DNA from: Hartmannibacter diazotrophicus
GTDB lineage: Bacteria > Pseudomonadota > Alphaproteobacteria > Rhizobiales > Pleomorphomonadaceae
Assembly: GCF_900231165.1 (NCBI RefSeq)
Contig: NZ_LT960614.1
Coordinates: 434,001 to 498,000 of the forward strand
Direction: 5' to 3'
DNA length: 64,000 bases
Part shown: positions 27,323-36,458 of the stretch, in pieces
Layout: every line of letters begins with the position of its first letter
Position numbering within the stretch: the first letter of the stretch is position 1
The notes under the pieces: generated by a model
Told to the model about the DNA's origin: nothing
Seen by the model: the letters and a program-made list of their open reading frames with translations, nothing else
The model's database searches: none
Program-made: the position numbers and the translations under genes

Positions 27323-27715
27323 TCAGGTCACGCCGAGGCGCGTCTTCAGCGTCTGGACGACGATTGCCGGATCGGCCGGCTTGACGAAGACGCCGGAAAC
27401 GCCGAGTTCCTGCAGACCGACCGCGCCGACGAGCGCGTCGGCGGCGTTGCTGACCACATAGATCGGGATTTCGCTGCCGGCCTTCGCGAGCGTATCGGTG
27501 AGGCCGCCGTCGGCCTCGATCGACTCGATCATAAGGTCGGCGAGGATCGCGTCGGGCCGGATGCGATTGAGGGTTCGCTCGCCCTCGCGGGCATTCACCG
27601 CTTCGCCGACGGAAAAGCCGGCCGCTTCCAGCGCGTTGCGCATCACCGCCCTTGCGTGGGCGTCGGCGTCGACGAGAAGGATCATGCGCCGCTTGTCGCC
27701 AAGACCGATGTTCAT
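27323..27715 (-). CDS. stand-alone response-regulator receiver protein at the end of the hox operon
   Basis: 130 residues, a single receiver domain with LLVDADAH at the start, acceptor Asp60 in AILADLM, and a late lysine (FVKPADP). There is no output domain. Its ATG overlaps the hoxW stop by four bases, so it is translationally coupled to hoxFUYHW. Next downstream, after a repeat element, is the kinase gene hupT. It could be a second phosphorylation target or sink for HupT, but that is inference. Confidence 0.8.
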   Translation of the reverse strand: MNIGLGDKRRMILLVDADAHARAVMRNALEAAGFSVGEAVNAREGERTLNRIRPDAILADLMIESIEADGGLTDTLAKAGSEIPIYVVSNAADALVGAVGLQELGVSGVFVKPADPAIVVQTLKTRLGVT

Positions 27716-28188
27716 GACGCGATCCTCATGGGCTGGCCGATCCGGCAGCTGAGAAGCGCCACGGCGGCGGTGAGATTCTCTTCCGCCCGCTCCGTCAGGC
27801 CCTCGGCGAACTCGAACGCATAGCCGCGAATGCCGACGAGAAAGGCTGCCGGTCGCTTGCCGAACTGCTGCTCGGCGATGGCGATCAGCGCCTCAGGCTT
27901 CAGGAGGTGGCTGGTAAAGGTGATATCGAAGGCCGGTTCCAGCGGCTCGATCCGGCAGGGCTCATCGCCGTCGATGGTGGCGTCGACGAACCAGACGACG
28001 TCGTGATTGACGATCTCCAGAGTGTCTTCCAGCGTGAGCTGGTAATTGTCGAGCGTCGTCACATGCGGCCAGCCGAGCGCCTCGATGGCCCTGGCGGCCG
28101 CCGGACCCAGCCCGTCGTCCTGCCGGCCGGGATTACCATAGCCAATCACCAGATGCCGCGCTTGAGGTGAAGGACCGGTGCCCGTCAT
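27712..28188 (-). CDS. hoxW: HoxH-specific maturation endopeptidase
   Basis: Protease of the HycI/HoxW type that removes the C-terminal extension of HoxH after nickel insertion. 158 residues with GYGNPGRQDDGLGP (nickel-sensing Asp/Glu region) and FVDATIDGD. The usual later His lies in FTSHLLKPEALI. It overlaps the hoxH stop and the receiver start by four bases. Its sequence is clearly distinct from HupD. Confidence 0.87.
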   Translation of the reverse strand: MTGTGPSPQARHLVIGYGNPGRQDDGLGPAAARAIEALGWPHVTTLDNYQLTLEDTLEIVNHDVVWFVDATIDGDEPCRIEPLEPAFDITFTSHLLKPEALIAIAEQQFGKRPAAFLVGIRGYAFEFAEGLTERAEENLTAAVALLSCRIGQPMRIAS

Positions 28189-29636
28189 TGCCTCACCCGT
28201 TCGGCAATGGCGGTTCCGTCCGCCGCTTCGAGGGTCACGATCAGCGGCATCTGGCCGAGCGCATGGGTGGCGCAGGAAAGACAGGGGTCGAAGGCCCGGA
28301 TCGCGACCTCAATATGATTGAGCAGCCCTTCGGTGATCTCCTTGCCGGAAAGGTCGGTCATCGCGACCTCCTTCACGGCCCGGTTCATCGCCTCGTTGTT
28401 GTGGGTGGTCGAGACGATCAGATTGGCGCTCGTCACCTGGTCATGCTCGTCGACCGTATAGTGGTGGATGAGCGTGCCGCGCGGCGCTTCGATGCAGGCG
28501 ATGCCCTCGCCGCGCCGCTCGCCGGTGACCATCAGGTCGGTGCCCTGCAGGTCGTCGTCGAGGAGCAGTTCCTTGATCTTTTCCGCGCAGTGGATGAGGC
28601 AGATGAGCCGCGCCCAGTGATAGGCGAGCGTCGCATGAACCGGGCTGCCGCCATGCTCGGCGATGAACTCGCGCCGGGCGGCCTCGGCGAGCGGCGTGTC
28701 GATATAGGCGCAGCAATTGACCTGCGCCAGCGGGCCGACCCGGTACCAGCTCTTGTCGCGGTCGAGCCCGCGCAGGTGAGGAAATTTCAGGTAGGTCCAG
28801 GAGCGGACCTCTTCTGTAAATTTCTCCCGGTAGTCGGTGGGATCGACCCCATCGAAGATGGCCCAGCCCTCCGCATCGATGGCGCGCAGCTTGCCGTCGT
28901 AAAGATCCATGACCCCGTTCTGTCCGACGAGGCTGACGAAGCCCGACGTCATGCGGGCGAAATTCTGGTGAAGCTCCAGATTCGCCTCGGCGAAGGCCTT
29001 GTAGCGCTCCAGCGCCGCGCAGCACCACTCGGTGATCCGGTCGACGTCCTTCAGCAGCGCATCCCGGTCGTCGATCGACAGGTTGTGGTTGATGCCGCCC
29101 GGAACCGCGCTTGTCGGGTGGATCTTGCGCCCGCCCGTCGCCTTGATCACCTCCTGCCCGAACTTGCGGATGAAGATGGCCCATTTGCCGATCTCGGGAA
29201 ACCGGTTGAGCACGGCGAGAATGTTGCGCTGCTCGGGCGGCGCATCGAAGCCGAAGAGGAGGTCCGGCGAGGCGAGATGGAAGATATGCAGGGCATTGGA
29301 CTGCAACACCTGCCCGTGGTGCATCAGCCGGCGCATCTTGTCGGCCGTCGGCGTCAGCGTGTCGGCACCCACCACCATGTCCATCGCCTTAGCGGCGGCA
29401 AGGTGATGGCTGACCGGACAGATGCCGCAAAGCCGCTGGATGATCAGCGGCACCTCCCAATACATCCTCCCTCTGATGAAGCGTTCGAAGCCGCGGAACT
29501 CGACGATGTGGAAGCGCGCCTCGTCCACCTCACCGGCCTCGTTGAGGCGGATGGTGACCTTGCCGTGGCCTTCCACGCGTGTGACCGGATCGATCACGAT
29601 CTTGCGGGGGCTCTGGGTCGTTTCGACGTCCATCAT
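28185..29636 (-). CDS. hoxH: NAD-reducing hydrogenase large subunit HoxH
   Basis: Catalytic subunit of the cytoplasmic bidirectional (group 3d type) hydrogenase. 483 residues with RLCGICPVSHHLAAAKAMD near residue 65 and a C-terminal DPCLSCATH. About 27 residues beginning ALGQMPLIV follow and should be removed by HoxW. VDPVTRVEGHGK-type N-terminus (here IDPVTRVEGHGK) is conserved. Nineteen bases separate it from hoxY. Confidence 0.95.
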   Translation of the reverse strand: MMDVETTQSPRKIVIDPVTRVEGHGKVTIRLNEAGEVDEARFHIVEFRGFERFIRGRMYWEVPLIIQRLCGICPVSHHLAAAKAMDMVVGADTLTPTADKMRRLMHHGQVLQSNALHIFHLASPDLLFGFDAPPEQRNILAVLNRFPEIGKWAIFIRKFGQEVIKATGGRKIHPTSAVPGGINHNLSIDDRDALLKDVDRITEWCCAALERYKAFAEANLELHQNFARMTSGFVSLVGQNGVMDLYDGKLRAIDAEGWAIFDGVDPTDYREKFTEEVRSWTYLKFPHLRGLDRDKSWYRVGPLAQVNCCAYIDTPLAEAARREFIAEHGGSPVHATLAYHWARLICLIHCAEKIKELLLDDDLQGTDLMVTGERRGEGIACIEAPRGTLIHHYTVDEHDQVTSANLIVSTTHNNEAMNRAVKEVAMTDLSGKEITEGLLNHIEVAIRAFDPCLSCATHALGQMPLIVTLEAADGTAIAERVRQ

Positions 29637-29655
29637 CTCTCTCCGCGGGCAGCGC

Positions 29656-30219
29656 TCATTCGTATTTCAGAAGGCCGTAGGGCAGCTTCGGCTCGTGGCC
29701 GGTCAAAAGCGCCTTCAGCGCCGCCCAAATCGCGTCGGCCGAGGGCGGGCAGCCCGGCAACAGGTAGTCGATCTTGACGAACTCGTGCGACGGATAGACC
29801 CGGTCGAGCAGCAGCGGCAGGTCCTCGTCGTTCGGGATCATGCCGCCATCCTCCACGGTCGGGCCGTTGAGATAGGCCTCTTCCAGGCATTCCCTGAGGC
29901 TGACGAGATTGCGCATCGCCGGGATGCCGCCGGTAATGGCGCAGGCGCCGACCGAGACGAGGATGCGGCAATGCGCGCGAAAATCGCGCAGCACATGCAC
30001 ATTGTGCTCGTTGGCGCAGCCGCCTTCCACGAGCCCGATGTCGACCATGCCGTCGAAGGCCTTCTTGTCGTCGAGCGGCGACTTGTCGAGGTCGACGAGT
30101 TCAACCAGCTCGACGATGCGTTCGTCGATGTCGAGAAGCGACATGTGGCAGCCGAAGCAACCGGCGAGCGAGCAGGTGGCAAGCTTCGGCTTGGCCCGGG
30201 GCTGGTCCTTGGCACTCAT
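29656..30219 (-). CDS. hoxY: NAD-reducing hydrogenase small subunit HoxY
   Basis: Small subunit that links HoxH to the diaphorase HoxFU. 187 residues without a signal peptide. The proximal-cluster ligands are in CSLAGCFGCHMSLLDID, VGACAITGGIP and LPGCPPSADAIW, typical of HoxY. It overlaps the hoxU stop by four bases. Confidence 0.95.
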   Translation of the reverse strand: MSAKDQPRAKPKLATCSLAGCFGCHMSLLDIDERIVELVELVDLDKSPLDDKKAFDGMVDIGLVEGGCANEHNVHVLRDFRAHCRILVSVGACAITGGIPAMRNLVSLRECLEEAYLNGPTVEDGGMIPNDEDLPLLLDRVYPSHEFVKIDYLLPGCPPSADAIWAALKALLTGHEPKLPYGLLKYE

Positions 30220-30932
30220 CTGCGTCGCCTCTTGTGCGCTTCGATCTCGCTGCCGATCGGCTTCCTGTCAAAGGCCCGCTCGCCATAGGGCACATGGTAG
30301 CCGGTGCGCTTGATCACGATGCAGCCGACCGGGCACACCTGCGCGCCCTTGTCCGCTGCCTCCAGCGTGGTTTCGTCCAGATGGTCGGCGTCGATGTTGA
30401 GGCTGAGGTGAATACCCCGGCCATCGAAGCCGAAGACCGACTTTCCGTCGACGAGGCGCGAGGCGCGGATGCAGCGCGAACAGAGGATGCAACGGTTGCG
30501 GTCGATGAAGATGTCGGGGTGGGTGGCGTCGAGGTCCCGGTCCGGCCAGAGATAGGGCAGGGTTGGCCCCGTCATGCCGAGACGGTAGCCGAGCGCCTGA
30601 AGCTCGCAATCCCCGCTCTTCTCGCAGGAGGGGCAGAAGTGGTTCCCCTCCACGAAGAGCATCTCGATGAGCACCCGGCGGTCCTCGTTGAGTTCGGGGA
30701 TATCGCTTTCCACCACCATGCCGCTTGTCGCCGGCATGGTGCAGGCGCTGCTGCGCCGCCCGTCGATCTTGCAGGTGCAGACCCGGCAATGGCCGGCCGG
30801 CTCCAGATCCGGGTGATGGCAAAGCCGGGGAATGTAGATGCCGGCGGCATCGCAGGCCTGGATGATCGTCTGACCTGGCGTTGCCTCCACCTCGAACCCG
30901 TCGACGGTGAAGGTGAACGTCTCCTCGCTCAT
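30216..30932 (-). CDS. hoxU: NAD-reducing hydrogenase diaphorase subunit HoxU
   Basis: HoxU is the NuoG-like iron-sulfur subunit carrying electrons between HoxF and HoxY. 238 residues: a plant-ferredoxin-like [2Fe-2S] domain (RLCHHPDL, GHCRVCTC), a His-Cys3 cluster motif (HFCPSCEKSGDCELQ), and [4Fe-4S] ligands in CILCSRCIRASR and CPVGCIVI. It is coupled to hoxF and hoxY by four-base overlaps. Confidence 0.94.
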   Translation of the reverse strand: MSEETFTFTVDGFEVEATPGQTIIQACDAAGIYIPRLCHHPDLEPAGHCRVCTCKIDGRRSSACTMPATSGMVVESDIPELNEDRRVLIEMLFVEGNHFCPSCEKSGDCELQALGYRLGMTGPTLPYLWPDRDLDATHPDIFIDRNRCILCSRCIRASRLVDGKSVFGFDGRGIHLSLNIDADHLDETTLEAADKGAQVCPVGCIVIKRTGYHVPYGERAFDRKPIGSEIEAHKRRRR

Positions 30933-32755
30933 GCGCTCTGCCCCTCCTCGACGGATTCGCGGCCCTGCACCGCGACGGCCTCGCGAAGCGCCTCCTCCAG
31001 CGTCACGCGGGGCAGGAAAGGCTCCGGCCTCAGCCGCGCCTCGTAGGCTTCGGGAAAGTTGCGCATCGTTGACAGGATCGGGTTCGGCGCGGTCTGCCCG
31101 AGACCGCAGCGGCTCATCCGCATCACCGTGCCGGCGAGCGACTCCAGCGCCTCGATGTCGGCGAGCGTCGCCCGGTTATCCAGCAGTTTGTCGAGGCTCT
31201 TCTTCATCAGCGTGGTGCCGACCCGGCAGGGCGTGCACCAGCCGCAGGATTCCTCGGCGAAGAATTCGGCGAATTGGCTGGCAATGTAGAGGACATCGCG
31301 GCCCGCATTGAAGATCATGATCGAGCCGCCGGTCGACAGATCCTCAAAGGCGATCTGGCGTCCGAAGTCCTTCGGCGCAACGGCTAGCCCCGAAGGGCCG
31401 CCGACCTGCACATAGGCGGCGTCCGGAGCGCCGACGAGATCGAGCAAGGCATTGACCGTCGTGCCGAAGGGCACCTCGTAGACGCCCGGACGAGGGCAGT
31501 CGCCGGAAACGCTGAGGAGCTTGGTACCCGCGGACTCTCGTGTTCCATAGCCGGCAAACCAGTCTGCCCCCTTGTCCAGGATGCGAGCGGCGCAGACGAA
31601 GGTCTCGACATTGTCGACGGCGGTCGGCTGGTGCAGGTAGCCCCGGTCGGTCGGGAAGGGAGGACGGTCGCGCGGGGCGCCGCGCTTTCCCTCCAGCGAT
31701 TCGATCAGGGAGGATTCCTCGCCGCAGACATAGGCGCCGGCACCGAGCTGGATGCGGATGTCGAAATCGAAGCCCTTCCGGCCGCAGACGTCCTTGCCGA
31801 GAAGGTTGCGCTGCCGCCGCTTGTCCAGGACGCTCTGGAGATGAGGCCAGAGATAGGCGTATTCGCCGCGCAGGTAGACAAGGCCGTGGCGCGCCCCGAG
31901 CGCATGGGCGGCAATCGTCATGCCGTCGAAGACGACATCGGGCATTTCGGCGAGCAGCACCCGGTCCTTGAAGGTGCCGGGCTCGCCCTCGTCGGCATTG
32001 CAGACGACGTGATGCGCTTCGCTGATCGATTGCCGGCAAAGCTTCCATTTGAGGCCGGTCGGAAAGCCCGCCCCGCCGCGCCCGCGCAGCCTTGCGCGGG
32101 TGATCTCCTGGATCACCTCCTCTGGCGTTCGCGCAAGGGCGGCCTTGAGGCCCGCGCCCGGCTCGGCGCCGGTCTGAAAGACAACAGGACCGGCCTGTTC
32201 CAGAAACGTCTCGACCTTGGCCTTCGCAAGGTCTGCGCTGGCGGCATCGGCGCCGGGAAAAAGGGGCAGGCTGTTCTCGTCCGTGACCTTCTTCAACGCT
32301 GAGACGATCTTGCGGGCATCGGAGGCAACGAGATGGGTGAAGACGGTGCCGTTGATGAGCGCCGAGGGCTCCTGATCGGCCATGCCGATATCGCTGGTCC
32401 ATTCCAGCGTGAACTGCCCGTCCCTGGACGTGCCGCCGACTGGTGCGCCGGTCGCGGCCGCAAATGCCTCGGCGACTGCCTGCGCGTCCTTGATCATCGA
32501 GATTGGGGTCCGCGACAGGCGGATGTGAAAACGGCCCTTCGGCTCCCGGTTGAGGAAGCTGTAGAAGGACATCATGTCCTCGACGTCGACGCGGTGGATG
32601 CCGAGCCCGGCGGCGATTGCCTTGACCGCCTCCTTAGGCACATGGCCGAGCGTCTTCTGGACGGACTGGACCACATCCATCAGCCGCGTGCGGTCGGCGT
32701 TGACGGCACGGACGGCCGCGGCGACAACCGTGGGAATATCAAGATCGGTTGCCAT
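30929..32755 (-). CDS. hoxF: NAD-reducing hydrogenase diaphorase subunit HoxF with fused HoxE-like domain
   Basis: Flavin subunit that exchanges electrons with NAD(H). 608 residues: a NuoE/HoxE-like N-terminal domain (~1-150) and a NuoF-like domain with NADH/FMN motifs (GRGGAGFPTGLKW, CNADEGEPGTFKDR, GAGAYVCGEESSLIESLEG) and a C-terminal [4Fe-4S] site (CGWCTPC plus later RCGLGQ). The N-terminal domain contains no cysteine, so its [2Fe-2S] cluster is lost (WTSDIGMAD where CxxxC is expected). There is no separate hoxE. ATG 32755 gives the usual NuoE-like start. First gene of the operon. Confidence 0.93.
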   Translation of the reverse strand: MATDLDIPTVVAAAVRAVNADRTRLMDVVQSVQKTLGHVPKEAVKAIAAGLGIHRVDVEDMMSFYSFLNREPKGRFHIRLSRTPISMIKDAQAVAEAFAAATGAPVGGTSRDGQFTLEWTSDIGMADQEPSALINGTVFTHLVASDARKIVSALKKVTDENSLPLFPGADAASADLAKAKVETFLEQAGPVVFQTGAEPGAGLKAALARTPEEVIQEITRARLRGRGGAGFPTGLKWKLCRQSISEAHHVVCNADEGEPGTFKDRVLLAEMPDVVFDGMTIAAHALGARHGLVYLRGEYAYLWPHLQSVLDKRRQRNLLGKDVCGRKGFDFDIRIQLGAGAYVCGEESSLIESLEGKRGAPRDRPPFPTDRGYLHQPTAVDNVETFVCAARILDKGADWFAGYGTRESAGTKLLSVSGDCPRPGVYEVPFGTTVNALLDLVGAPDAAYVQVGGPSGLAVAPKDFGRQIAFEDLSTGGSIMIFNAGRDVLYIASQFAEFFAEESCGWCTPCRVGTTLMKKSLDKLLDNRATLADIEALESLAGTVMRMSRCGLGQTAPNPILSTMRNFPEAYEARLRPEPFLPRVTLEEALREAVAVQGRESVEEGQSA

Positions 32756-33380
32756 GTCCGATGACCCTTCCCTCTTGCCCGTGTCGACTTGGCTGGATCG
32801 CCGCCCGGATCCCATCTCCTCAAATCGGAACCGCAGCGCCAAAGTCAGCCTAACGCGGAAGACCTGTCGGGAGAACCGTAGAACCACTCGGGGAGGAAGA
32901 AATTATACGGGCAACAAGGGCTTGCCGGGCGCAGGCAAATCGGGCCTGGCGAAATCCCGGCATGTCTCTCTCGGCTCACGAAATCCCGGGATGCGGAATT
33001 CGGGACGTGCCCTGAGCGTATCCGCATCGATCCTCGGGCGGTTGGCCGCAACGGCTGACTTGCTCCTGGCAGGGGCCGGCTGGCCGGATGATTTCGTATT
33101 TTCTACAAAGACTTGCATCTTTTGCTTGATTGCATGGGGTGCGTATGCAACGCCGGCGGTCAGAGCAGAAACGGGCCGGGTCTTGCTGCCCGACGGGGAG
33201 TTAATGGTAAATGAGATCTTGGTGTGTTGGGGATTTTATGTTCGATCTTTAAGGAGATCTCTGGTCTCTAGCGAAAAATTACTCGCAAACGGCATGTTGA
33301 TCGGAATGATTGATTAACGGCAGTTGCGTTATCCTCGATACAATTCCGCCGTGTCGGAAATACTTTCCAAGAGGCCTGAG
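32756..33380. other. 625-bp divergent intergenic region between hoxF and the GGDEF-EAL gene
   Basis: No gene found. It must hold the hox promoter (minus) and the promoter of the c-di-GMP gene (plus). CGAAATCCCGG occurs twice (32950-32960 and 32979-32989), 29 bp apart, and TTGCAT and ATGCAA face each other at ~33132-33150. The last ~100 bp before the plus-strand gene are AT-rich. No sigma-54 -24/-12 match was found for hox. Confidence 0.45.
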
Positions 33381-35777
33381 ATGGCGAGGGCAAGCGTGTT
33401 GGGGATTGGCAAGTCGGGCAATCGTCCGCTGAAGGAACAGAACAGCGCGAGGGATGAAGACGTCGATCGTTTGGTCGCTGCCTTGAGATCCGTTCAGGGT
33501 GAAGGGGTCTTGGTTGGCACGCACAATCTCAACGAGATCTCCTCCGATGTCTGGATGAAGGAGATTTTCGAGGCCTCCCCGGACTATCTCTTCGTCAAGG
33601 ACCGGCAGAGCCGTTTCCTGGCCGCCAACCCCTCTCTTTTGGGCGGAACGCCGTTCAAGTCTGTCGATGAAATCCTCGGAAAGACGGACTTCGACTTCCA
33701 TGAGCCGTCGGTCGCCAAAGGCTACTACGAGCAGGAGCAGGCCATCATGGAGGCTGGCCTGCCGAAGTTCAATTTCGAGGAGAGCTTTGTCGATGACAAT
33801 GGTCGGACGAACTGGCTGCTGACGACCAAGATTCCCCTGCATGCCCCGTCCGGCGATGTCATAGGCCTCGTTGGCATTTGCCGAAATATCACGGAGCGCA
33901 AGCGGGCCGAGGAACTGCAGCAAGGCCAGGCGGGCCTCCTGGAGATGATTGCCCTCGGCGAGCCGGTCGACCGGATCCTGGAGAAGCTTGTAAGGCTGAT
34001 TGAGGACCAGTTGCCCAACGTCATGGCGTCGCTGTTGTTTCTCGACAAGACCGGCAAGCGGCTGCGTCGCGGTGTTTCCATCCGCCTCCCGGAGGCCTGG
34101 AGCGCGCTGATCGACGGCGCCGAGATCGGCCCGGGCGTCGGCTCCTGCGGAACGGCCGCCTGGAGCGGCGAGCGCGTTCTCGTCGATGACATACGCGTCG
34201 ACCCGCTCTGGAAAGACTATCGCGAGCTCGCGGAACCTTTCGGCTTCCGCTCCTGCTGGTCGACGCCGGTACTTTCCCCCGAGGGTGAGGTGCTCGGCAC
34301 ATTCGCGCTTTATTCGGACCGCGCGGGGCTGCCGGACGCGTGGGCGCTGGAACTGATGGACATCGCCTCGCATCTCGCCGGCATCGCGCTTGGCAAGAAA
34401 TACACCGAGGAGCGCATCCATTTCATCGCGTTGCACGACTCGCTCACCGGTCTGCCCAATCGGGCGGGATTGAAGGAGCGGATCGAAACCGCCGTCGAGA
34501 AGGCCCGGGTTTCGGGCGGGGGCGTGCTGGCGGCCTATGTCGACGTGGACCATTTCAAGACGGTCAACGACAGTCTTGGCCATGGCGCTGGCGACGAGGC
34601 TCTTCGGGCTGTCGCAAGGCGTCTGAGCGATGCCCTGGCGCCCCATGGCGCGGTCTTTCGCATGGGGGGAGACGAGTTTCTGGTCATTCTGGAGGATCGC
34701 GATCCGGAGTGCGCCGATGCCTGGAAGACGCTGCAGTCGATTCATGTGGCCCTCCGTCAGCCCGTTTCTGCTGGAGGCGCGGACTTTTCCGTGACCTGCA
34801 GCATTGGCGCGGCGGCATTTCCGACCGATGCGAACAATTCCGAAACGCTCCTTTCCCATGCCGACACGGCGCTCTACCGGGCAAAGAATTTCGGCCGCGA
34901 CAATTGCCAGCGGTTTTCCGCCTCGATGGCCGTCAGGACCGGGGATCGCCTTTCGATGCAGGAAGATCTGCGATTGGCGGTCGAGCGCAATGAACTGCGG
35001 CTCTTCTTCCAGCCCCAGGCCGATCTGCGATCGGGCCGGATCTTCGCGGTCGAGGCTCTCGTGCGCTGGCAGCACCCCAAGAAGGGGCTGTTGCCGCCGG
35101 GGCTCTTCATTCCGCTGGCCGAGGAAACGGGACTGATCAACGAGATCGGGAAGTGGGTGATCGAAGAAGCCTGCCGGCAAAATCGCGCCTGGCAGGACGA
35201 AGGGCTGCCTGCCATGGCCGTCTCGGTCAACGTCTCGGCCCGCCAGTTCCGCGAGCCCTATTTCGTGAATGTCGTCCGCAGCATCCTGTTGGGCTGCGGA
35301 CTTGATCCCCGGCGTCTCGAGATCGAGATCACCGAAAGCATGATCATGCAGGACTTGACCCGTGCGGTGGAGACCATGCGTGAACTGGCCGATCTCGGCG
35401 TGACGATCGCGATCGACGACTTCGGCACGGGCTATTCCAGCCTCAGCGCACTGAAGAGCTTCCCGGTGTCCAGGCTGAAGATCGACCGATCCTTCATTGC
35501 CGAGCTGCCGAATGACGAGAGCGACGCAGCGATCACCTCCGCCGTCATCTCGATGGCGCAGAAACTCAATCTCAAGGTCATCGCGGAAGGCGTGGAAACG
35601 ATCGCTCAGGCGGAGTTCCTGCGGGAAGCCGGGTGCCATGACATTCAGGGCTATCTGGTCTCGCGCCCCGTTCAGGCGGCCAAGATCGCGGATATCATCC
35701 GCTGGCCCCGGCAGTCGGACACAAGGATGCCGCCGGTCGGCTTCGGTGCCGAGCCGGTCGTCTCGTTCGCCGGCTAG
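33381..35777 (+). CDS. PAS-GAF-GGDEF-EAL cyclic di-GMP protein
   Basis: A soluble protein expected to make and/or degrade cyclic di-GMP. 798 residues: PAS (~60-180), GAF (~190-340), GGDEF domain with intact MGGDEF at residues 428-433, and EAL domain with EAL at 558-560, the metal-site loop DDFGTGYSS and EGVET, all intact. No RxxD inhibitory site precedes the GGDEF motif. ATG 33381 is chosen for AAGAGG six bases upstream; the frame is open back to 33324. Both activities could be live, so the net direction cannot be read from sequence. Confidence 0.9.
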   Translation: MARASVLGIGKSGNRPLKEQNSARDEDVDRLVAALRSVQGEGVLVGTHNLNEISSDVWMKEIFEASPDYLFVKDRQSRFLAANPSLLGGTPFKSVDEILGKTDFDFHEPSVAKGYYEQEQAIMEAGLPKFNFEESFVDDNGRTNWLLTTKIPLHAPSGDVIGLVGICRNITERKRAEELQQGQAGLLEMIALGEPVDRILEKLVRLIEDQLPNVMASLLFLDKTGKRLRRGVSIRLPEAWSALIDGAEIGPGVGSCGTAAWSGERVLVDDIRVDPLWKDYRELAEPFGFRSCWSTPVLSPEGEVLGTFALYSDRAGLPDAWALELMDIASHLAGIALGKKYTEERIHFIALHDSLTGLPNRAGLKERIETAVEKARVSGGGVLAAYVDVDHFKTVNDSLGHGAGDEALRAVARRLSDALAPHGAVFRMGGDEFLVILEDRDPECADAWKTLQSIHVALRQPVSAGGADFSVTCSIGAAAFPTDANNSETLLSHADTALYRAKNFGRDNCQRFSASMAVRTGDRLSMQEDLRLAVERNELRLFFQPQADLRSGRIFAVEALVRWQHPKKGLLPPGLFIPLAEETGLINEIGKWVIEEACRQNRAWQDEGLPAMAVSVNVSARQFREPYFVNVVRSILLGCGLDPRRLEIEITESMIMQDLTRAVETMRELADLGVTIAIDDFGTGYSSLSALKSFPVSRLKIDRSFIAELPNDESDAAITSAVISMAQKLNLKVIAEGVETIAQAEFLREAGCHDIQGYLVSRPVQAAKIADIIRWPRQSDTRMPPVGFGAEPVVSFAG

Positions 35778-36458
35778 GCGGGGCGTGCCGCAAGAAAATT
35801 GACGAAGATGGTTCGTCGGCTTCCGGTTTGCCGTCGAATCAGTGTCCAGCGTCGAATCAATATTCGGCCGCTTCGTCATGACACCCCAAACAAGCCGGTC
35901 GTCCTGACTTTGCATCCTCGTCTCACGATCATCCGCCCTGCAATATTGGCCGTGGCGGGGCATCGATGCGTCACGAGAGCGTCCGAGTGGAAACAATCAC
36001 GAAAATTGCGCGGGACAAGGACACCGACGCCGATACTTGTAAGGTTCCCATGAAAATCTTCGGTTGCAGGTCGGAATCCTTGTTCTTCGCAGATGGGGAC
36101 GGGAGAGCAACCACCGGTTAGAGCAGTTTGTTATTGATTATATATTTCAAGTTTGAAACGCGAAGATTCGCCGTTAAGGAAAAAGTATCGAATTGAATTG
36201 AGTCGAACGGAAGTAGCCACGTTGGGAACTTTGGTTCTTGCAAGATGAAGCAATGTTTTGATTGGTGGGTTGTGAGTCGATCTGCGGCGTGCTCGCTGAG
36301 AATATGTCGAAAAAAGAATCTGTTAGCGTCAAAATTAAGGTCATCTTAAGGCGCCGACCTTCAGCTTCATGCTGAAATCTACGGCTCGCTGCACGTATAA
36401 CGTCTACGGCCGATACGTATTTATACGTGACGAAGTTGTCGGTGTGGAGTTTGATGAC
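35778..36458. other. 681-bp intergenic region before the HD-GYP gene
   Basis: No convincing gene. A direct repeat GTCGAATCA occurs near 35833 and 35850. From ~36120 the sequence is AT-rich and probably carries the downstream promoter. A small hairpin TTCAGC/GCTGAA (36360-36376) and a 9-bp dyad follow. A 108-codon minus-strand frame here is low-complexity and runs into the next gene, so it was not called. Confidence 0.45.
36392..36429. promoter_or_regulatory. 9-bp dyad upstream of the HD-GYP gene
   Basis: CACGTATAA (36392-36400) and TTATACGTG (36421-36429) are perfect inverted repeats 20 bases apart, ending 29 bases before the ATG. The spacing suits an operator for a dimeric or tetrameric regulator or a leader hairpin. 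No regulator is known. Confidence 0.45.

Noticed and set aside
33279-35996. 905-codon minus-strand frame opposite the GGDEF-EAL gene
   Set aside because: Very long but only because of high-GC mirror coding; no domain, and the plus-strand protein has every expected motif.
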